In this document: positions 14,713 to 18,651 of the stretch, piece by piece | How positions within the stretch are numbered: the stretch's first letter is position 1 | Layout of the letters: the number at the start of each line of letters is the position of its first letter | The notes under the pieces: model-generated | The model's input: only the letters and a program-made list of their open reading frames with translations | Told to the model about the DNA's origin: nothing | Databases searched by the model: none | NCBI GenBank assembly: GCA_027298165.1 | Contig: JAPUGN010000152.1 | Location: 1 to 18,651, forward strand | Source: Nitrospinota bacterium | Lineage (GTDB): Bacteria; Nitrospinota; Nitrospinia; Nitrospinales; Nitrospinaceae | Direction: 5' to 3' | DNA length: 18,651 nt | Translations under genes and position numbers: made by a program

Positions 14713-15924
14713 ATGAAATATATGGTACTTATGTGCAATGGACTGAGTGATCAGCCGATTGCCGAAAAAAACAACCAGACCCCCCTGCAATTGGCGGATA
14801 CCCCCAACTTGGACCGTTTGACGGCACTGGGGCGGTGCGGCTCGGTGCGCACGATCCCGGAGGATGTGCCGGCTGGCAATGAGATATCGTATTTGGCCCT
14901 GATGGGTTACGACCCGGTCCGTTATAACCTCGGGCCGGCGCGCTTCGAGGCCCGGGCCCTGGGGGTGGAGCTGAAGGACGACGAGATGCCGTTGTGCTGT
15001 GATTTCATCATCCTGCAATCCAGCCATAACGACATGATTCTGAAGGATTTCACCGCCGGGCAGTTATCCGCGGACAATGCGCAACTGCTATTGGGTGCTC
15101 TCCAAGAGCAGATACCGGACGCGGTGACGTTTCATCCCGGCGCCGGTTATCACAACCTGATGGTGATGAAAGATGCGTCTCTGCCTGAACGCCTGATTCC
15201 GCCTCACGAGTTGATCGGCGAAGGCATCCGCAAGCATATGCCGCAGGGCGAAGCGGCGCGGGAGCTGGTTTATCTGATGAACCAGGCGCAGATCATTCTG
15301 CACAATCATCCGTTCAACCAGGAGCGCGCCAAAAACGGCGATGATGTAGTCAACAGCGTCTGGTTCTGGGGCAACAGTAACGGTAACGACAAACGGGAAA
15401 CTCCGCCGGCCTTCACAGAAAAATTCGGGAAAGAAGGAGCGGTGGTCACCGCTTCCCTGTTGATGAAAGGCATGGCTCAGTCCGCCGGAATGCACACCCC
15501 GGAGGTAAAGAGCGCCACCGGTTTCCCCGATACGGATTATCGGGCCAAAGTGTCGGCGGCGCTGGACGCGGGGGTCACCCGCGAAGTGGTGTTTCTGCAC
15601 GTCGCCGCCGCTGAAGTGCCTTCGCTCCACGGCAACATCGACGACGCGATTCTCACTATCGAGGATATCGACCGGGAAGTCGCCGGACCCCTGATGGATG
15701 CAGTGGAGGAAAACGGAGATCTCACCCTGCTGATGGTGGAAAACCACATGACCTCGGTCAACATCATGCGCTATACAAAAGATCCGGTTCCGTTCGTGGC
15801 CTATCCTTCAACCCGGGGGGCGGATGCGGTGGAACAGTTCGACGAGGGAATCGTAATGAACGGGTCGGAGCATTTCAAATCCGGCCCCGCTTTGATCGAA
15901 GCGTTCCTGCAGGGAAAATTATGA
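14713..15924 (+). CDS. ApgM-family protein (archaeal-type phosphoglycerate mutase / proposed homoserine kinase) with altered active site
   Basis: 403 aa, cytosolic, alkaline-phosphatase superfamily. Family landmarks are clear along the whole length: TPLQLADTPNLDRL near the start, LMGYDP, GAVVTASLLMKGMAQSAGM, DTDY, and DPVPFVAY near the end. The metal and catalytic positions are mostly changed: first Asp to N9 (CNGLSD), phosphoryl-carrying Ser to N56 (PAGNEIS), Asp/His of PDE.GH to E301 and L305, DH to N344-H345, and the last His to Y354. One of the seven usual ligands remains. Family members act as phosphoglycerate mutase or, next to threonine-pathway genes, are proposed homoserine kinases; this context (lysC, cimA) fits the latter, but the residues argue against ordinary metal-dependent phosphoryl transfer. 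The reading frame is intact. No good ribosome site precedes ATG 14713. It overlaps lysC by 4 bp (ATGA). Confidence 0.85.
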   Translation: MKYMVLMCNGLSDQPIAEKNNQTPLQLADTPNLDRLTALGRCGSVRTIPEDVPAGNEISYLALMGYDPVRYNLGPARFEARALGVELKDDEMPLCCDFIILQSSHNDMILKDFTAGQLSADNAQLLLGALQEQIPDAVTFHPGAGYHNLMVMKDASLPERLIPPHELIGEGIRKHMPQGEAARELVYLMNQAQIILHNHPFNQERAKNGDDVVNSVWFWGNSNGNDKRETPPAFTEKFGKEGAVVTASLLMKGMAQSAGMHTPEVKSATGFPDTDYRAKVSAALDAGVTREVVFLHVAAAEVPSLHGNIDDAILTIEDIDREVAGPLMDAVEENGDLTLLMVENHMTSVNIMRYTKDPVPFVAYPSTRGADAVEQFDEGIVMNGSEHFKSGPALIEAFLQGKL

Positions 15925-17192
15925 GCGGCAACCTGATCGTACAGAAATATGGCGGTACTTCCGTGGGCACGTTGGACGACATCCGCAACGTCGCCCGGCG
16001 GATTAAGAAAAGCCGCGACGCGGGCAAGGATGTGCTGGTGGTCGTCTCCGCCATGGCCGGGGAAACCGACAAGCTGTTGGCAATGGCGCATGAGCTGTCC
16101 GACCATCCCGAGCGGCGGGAGATCGACCTGTTGTTGTCCTCCGGCGAACGCATCTCCAGCGCCCTGCTGTCTATTACCTTGCACGGCATGGGTTGTCCGG
16201 CGGTGGCCCTGACCGGGCGCCAGATGGGGCTGTTAACCGACGGCACGCATACCCGCGCCCGTATCCGGGAAATCAACGCCGGCCGCGCCATCGATATCCT
16301 GAAAACCAACCACGTGGTGGTGTGCGCGGGGTTTCAGGGGGTCAATAAAATGGGCGACGTGACCACCCTCGGGCGGGGCGGGTCCGACACCTCCGCCGTC
16401 GCTTTGGCAGTGGCCTTGGACGCCGATGTGTGCGAAATTTATACCGACGTTAAGGGAGTCTATACCGCCGATCCCCGCATCGTGCCCAATGCCCGCAAGC
16501 TGAATATGGTATCCTTTGAAGAGATGCTGGAAATGGCCAGCCTGGGCGCCAAGGTCTTGCAAATTCGCTGTGTCGAGTTTGCCAATAATTTTAACATGCC
16601 GATTGTGGTCCGCTCCTCCTTCGATGAAACGGATGAAGGGACCCGGATTATTCAGGAGAATCCTGATATGGAACAACCGGTCGTATCCGGTGTGATGCAC
16701 GACAAGGATCAATCGAAAATCACCATCATGGGTGTGCCGGATCAGCCGGGCATCGCCGCCAACATCTTTAACGCGCTGGCCGACGCCTCCATTTCGGTGG
16801 ACATGATCATCCAGAATGTGAGCGCTGAGGGCCACACCGATATCTCCTTTACGCTGGCTACCTCGAATCTGAGGGAGGCCATGCCCATCATGCAGAAAAA
16901 GGGCAAGGAGGTGGAAGCCAAGGACGTCACATCGGATTCAGATATTTCAAAAATTTCCGTGGTCGGGGCGGGCATGCGCAGTCACTCCGGCGTGGCGGCC
17001 AGGATTTTCAGCACCTTGTCCAATGAAGGGGTCAACATCATGATGATCAGCACCTCGGAAATCCGGCTGTCCTGTATCATCGAGAAATCGAAGACCGAGC
17101 AGGCGGTGCGCGCCCTGCATGACGAATTCAAGCTGGACGAGGAACCGGAGCCGATTCCCGAATCCACCACCGGCGCCTCGCCCACGGCATGA
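15921..17192 (+). CDS. lysC: aspartate kinase
   Basis: Phosphorylates aspartate to aspartyl-4-phosphate, the committed step to lysine (and diaminopimelate), threonine, methionine and isoleucine. The product is 423 aa, the size of the monofunctional enzyme. The catalytic domain has KYGGTSVG (9-16), the SSGERIS substrate motif, and GRGGSDTSAVALA, followed by YTDVKGVYTADPR. Two ACT domains follow, at ~266-335 (IMGVPDQPGIAANIF) and ~344-415 (VVGAGMRSHSGVAARIF), so feedback control by lysine and/or threonine is expected. An AGGGA ribosome site precedes ATG 15921. In alpha2beta2-type aspartokinases an internal start makes the regulatory subunit separately; I did not identify one here. It is coupled to the ApgM-like gene by an ATGA overlap and followed by cimA after 21 bp. 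Confidence 0.96.
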   Translation: MSGNLIVQKYGGTSVGTLDDIRNVARRIKKSRDAGKDVLVVVSAMAGETDKLLAMAHELSDHPERREIDLLLSSGERISSALLSITLHGMGCPAVALTGRQMGLLTDGTHTRARIREINAGRAIDILKTNHVVVCAGFQGVNKMGDVTTLGRGGSDTSAVALAVALDADVCEIYTDVKGVYTADPRIVPNARKLNMVSFEEMLEMASLGAKVLQIRCVEFANNFNMPIVVRSSFDETDEGTRIIQENPDMEQPVVSGVMHDKDQSKITIMGVPDQPGIAANIFNALADASISVDMIIQNVSAEGHTDISFTLATSNLREAMPIMQKKGKEVEAKDVTSDSDISKISVVGAGMRSHSGVAARIFSTLSNEGVNIMMISTSEIRLSCIIEKSKTEQAVRALHDEFKLDEEPEPIPESTTGASPTA

Positions 17193-17213
17193 ACCGCAAT
17201 TGCATTGATTGAT

Positions 17214-18651
17214 ATGAAGAACATCAAAATATACGACACCACTTTAAGAGACGGGTCCCAGGCGGAAGAAATCGCCTTTACGGTAGAGGACAAAATTCGC
17301 ATCGCCCACAAGCTGGACGACAACGGCATCCACTACATCGAAGGCGGCTGGCCGGGATCCAATCCCAAAGACGTGGAATTTTTCACCAAGGTGAAGGCGG
17401 CCTCCTTCCAGCAGGCCCGCGTGGCGGCCTTTGGCAGTACCCGCTCGCCCAAAAACAAGGCGAACAACGATCCCAACCTGAAATGTTTGCTGGAGGCGGA
17501 AACCCCGGTGGTCACCATCTTCGGCAAAAGCTGGGACATGCATGTCAAAGAGGCCCTGTCTACGACCCTCGACGAGAACCTGCGCATGGTGTCCGAGAGC
17601 CTGGTGTTTTTGAAAAAGCATGTCCAGGAAGTGATGTTCGATGCCGAACATTTTTTCGACGGGTATAAAAAGAATCCGGAATACGCACTCAAGGTGCTCA
17701 AGGAAGCCGAATCGGCGGGTGCCGACTGGCTGGTATTGTGCGACACCAACGGCGGCACGATGCCCTGGGAGATCAAATCCATTTTCGAAGCCGTGCGCAG
17801 GGTTTGCACCACACCGCTCGGCATCCACACCCACAACGATTCGGAAATGGGCGTCGCCAACGCGTTGACCGCCGTCGAGGCCGGCGCCGGCCAGGTACAG
17901 GGCACCATCAACGGTTACGGCGAGCGCTGCGGCAACTGCAACCTGGTCTCCGTCATCCCCAATCTCAAGTTGAAAATGGGGATGGACTGCATCTCCAACG
18001 AACAGATGCGTGGATTGAAGGAACTCTCCGCGTTTGTGGATGAACTGGCCAATAAGGCGCATTGGAACCATCAGCCCTATGTCGGGAAAAGTGCATTCGC
18101 GCACAAGGGCGGCATCCACGTCAGCGCCATGCAGAAAAATCGCGAGACGTATGAGCACGTCGAACCGTCACAGGTGGGCAACCAAACGCGCATCCTGATA
18201 TCCGATCTGTCGGGCAAAAGCAACATCTTGCAGAAGGCGAAGGAGTTCGGGTTGGACGTTGACTCGAAAGACCCCAAAATTCAGGAAGTGCTGGACCAGT
18301 TGAAAGCATCAGAAAAACTCGGGTTCCAGTACGAAGGCGCCGAAGCCTCGTTCGAACTGCTGATGCGCGACGCTCTCGGGGAACGCACTCAGCATTTCGA
18401 GTTCATCGGGTTCCGCGTCATCGTGGAAAAACGCCAGGAAGACGAGGCCCCCATCGCCGAGGCCACGGTGAAAATCCGCGTCAACGGCGTGCAGGAGGTG
18501 ACCGCCGCCGAAGGCCGCGGGCCCGTCAACGCCCTCGACAAAGCCATGCGCAAGGCCCTGACCAAGTTCTATCCGGAACTGGCAGAGGTCAGCCTGTTCG
18601 ATTACAAGGTGCGCATCCTCGATGAGAAAAAAGGCACCACGGCGAAGATCC
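17214..18651 (+). CDS. cimA: citramalate synthase (partial, runs off window end)
   Basis: Condenses acetyl-CoA with pyruvate to (R)-citramalate, leading to 2-oxobutanoate and isoleucine without threonine deaminase. The frame is open from ATG 17214 through all 479 visible codons to the window end; the family is usually about 520-540 aa, so a short C-terminal piece is missing. It starts with the DRE-TIM motif IYDTTLRDGSQAEE, then IEGGWPGSNPKD, the metal-binding HTHND, GTINGYGERCGNCNL, and GKSAFAHKGGIHVSAM. EGGWPGSNPKD and SQAEE separate the CimA (TIGR00977-like) group from 2-isopropylmalate and homocitrate synthases. The C-terminal part is the LeuA-type allosteric domain, consistent with isoleucine feedback. 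The ribosome site is poor. It is third in the operon after lysC. Confidence 0.93.
   Translation, partial: MKNIKIYDTTLRDGSQAEEIAFTVEDKIRIAHKLDDNGIHYIEGGWPGSNPKDVEFFTKVKAASFQQARVAAFGSTRSPKNKANNDPNLKCLLEAETPVVTIFGKSWDMHVKEALSTTLDENLRMVSESLVFLKKHVQEVMFDAEHFFDGYKKNPEYALKVLKEAESAGADWLVLCDTNGGTMPWEIKSIFEAVRRVCTTPLGIHTHNDSEMGVANALTAVEAGAGQVQGTINGYGERCGNCNLVSVIPNLKLKMGMDCISNEQMRGLKELSAFVDELANKAHWNHQPYVGKSAFAHKGGIHVSAMQKNRETYEHVEPSQVGNQTRILISDLSGKSNILQKAKEFGLDVDSKDPKIQEVLDQLKASEKLGFQYEGAEASFELLMRDALGERTQHFEFIGFRVIVEKRQEDEAPIAEATVKIRVNGVQEVTAAEGRGPVNALDKAMRKALTKFYPELAEVSLFDYKVRILDEKKGTTAKI

Noticed and set aside
17244..18158. Open frame antisense to cimA
   Set aside because: The plus frame encodes all CimA motifs without interruption; the opposite frame is a shadow.
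1..18651. Mobile island or prophage
   Set aside because: No integrase, transposase, tRNA target, terminal repeats or phage structural genes; most genes are housekeeping types with uniform composition.

Overview
The window is chromosomal DNA of moderately high GC from a Gram-negative bacterium. The heptose epimerase HldD points to an outer membrane with heptose-containing LPS. The ApgM-like/LysC/CimA amino-acid cluster and the DUF4912-GH57 alpha-glucan pair are arrangements I associate with Deltaproteobacteria, Nitrospinae and their relatives. That placement is inference, and no rRNA or other strong marker is present. I found no tRNA, rRNA, CRISPR array, insertion sequence or integrase.

Layout. 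(1) 14-4672, plus strand: three tightly coupled genes. They encode a cytosolic TPR-like/SLOG/class III nucleotide cyclase protein, an exported and membrane-tethered PhnD-like binding protein, and a polytopic membrane protein that joins a degenerate PAP2-like domain to a C-terminal TIR domain. Spacing is 1 bp, then an ATGA overlap. The set looks like a nucleotide-signalling or defence module and is the best candidate here for an undescribed system. (2) 4700-5359, minus: a pentapeptide-repeat protein converging on it. (3) 5468-9376, minus: an apparent operon, in transcription order a small 108-aa protein, a DUF898 membrane protein whose N-terminus is a paralogue of that small protein, a membrane-anchored M48 metallopeptidase, and HldD. 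(4) 9634-10518, minus: an RNase Z-like metallo-beta-lactamase-fold hydrolase. (5) 10779-13156, plus: a DUF4912 protein with a SAP/Rho-N-like start and a histone H1-like Lys/Thr-rich segment, translationally coupled to a GH57 alpha-glucan branching-type enzyme. (6) 13147-14517, minus: an unrecognised polytopic membrane protein that overlaps the GH57 gene tail to tail. (7) 14713-18651, plus: an ApgM-family protein, aspartate kinase LysC and citramalate synthase CimA, the last cut by the window end.

How the genes work together. Group 7 feeds aspartate-family and isoleucine synthesis: LysC commits aspartate, and CimA makes citramalate toward 2-oxobutanoate and isoleucine. The ApgM-family member is of the type sometimes proposed to be a homoserine kinase, but this copy has lost most of the metal-binding and catalytic residues of its family. 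Group 5 is probably storage-glucan metabolism. Group 3 is envelope-related. In group 1, the cyclase and the TIR domain keep their key acidic residues, the exported protein could sense something in the periplasm, and the TIR protein is the likely membrane effector; the link between them is inferred.

Gene-free stretches are all under 300 bp. Two of them (10519-10778 and 14518-14712) carry consensus TATAAT boxes. The other sizeable one, 9377-9633, is AT-rich at its left end but shows nothing I can identify firmly.
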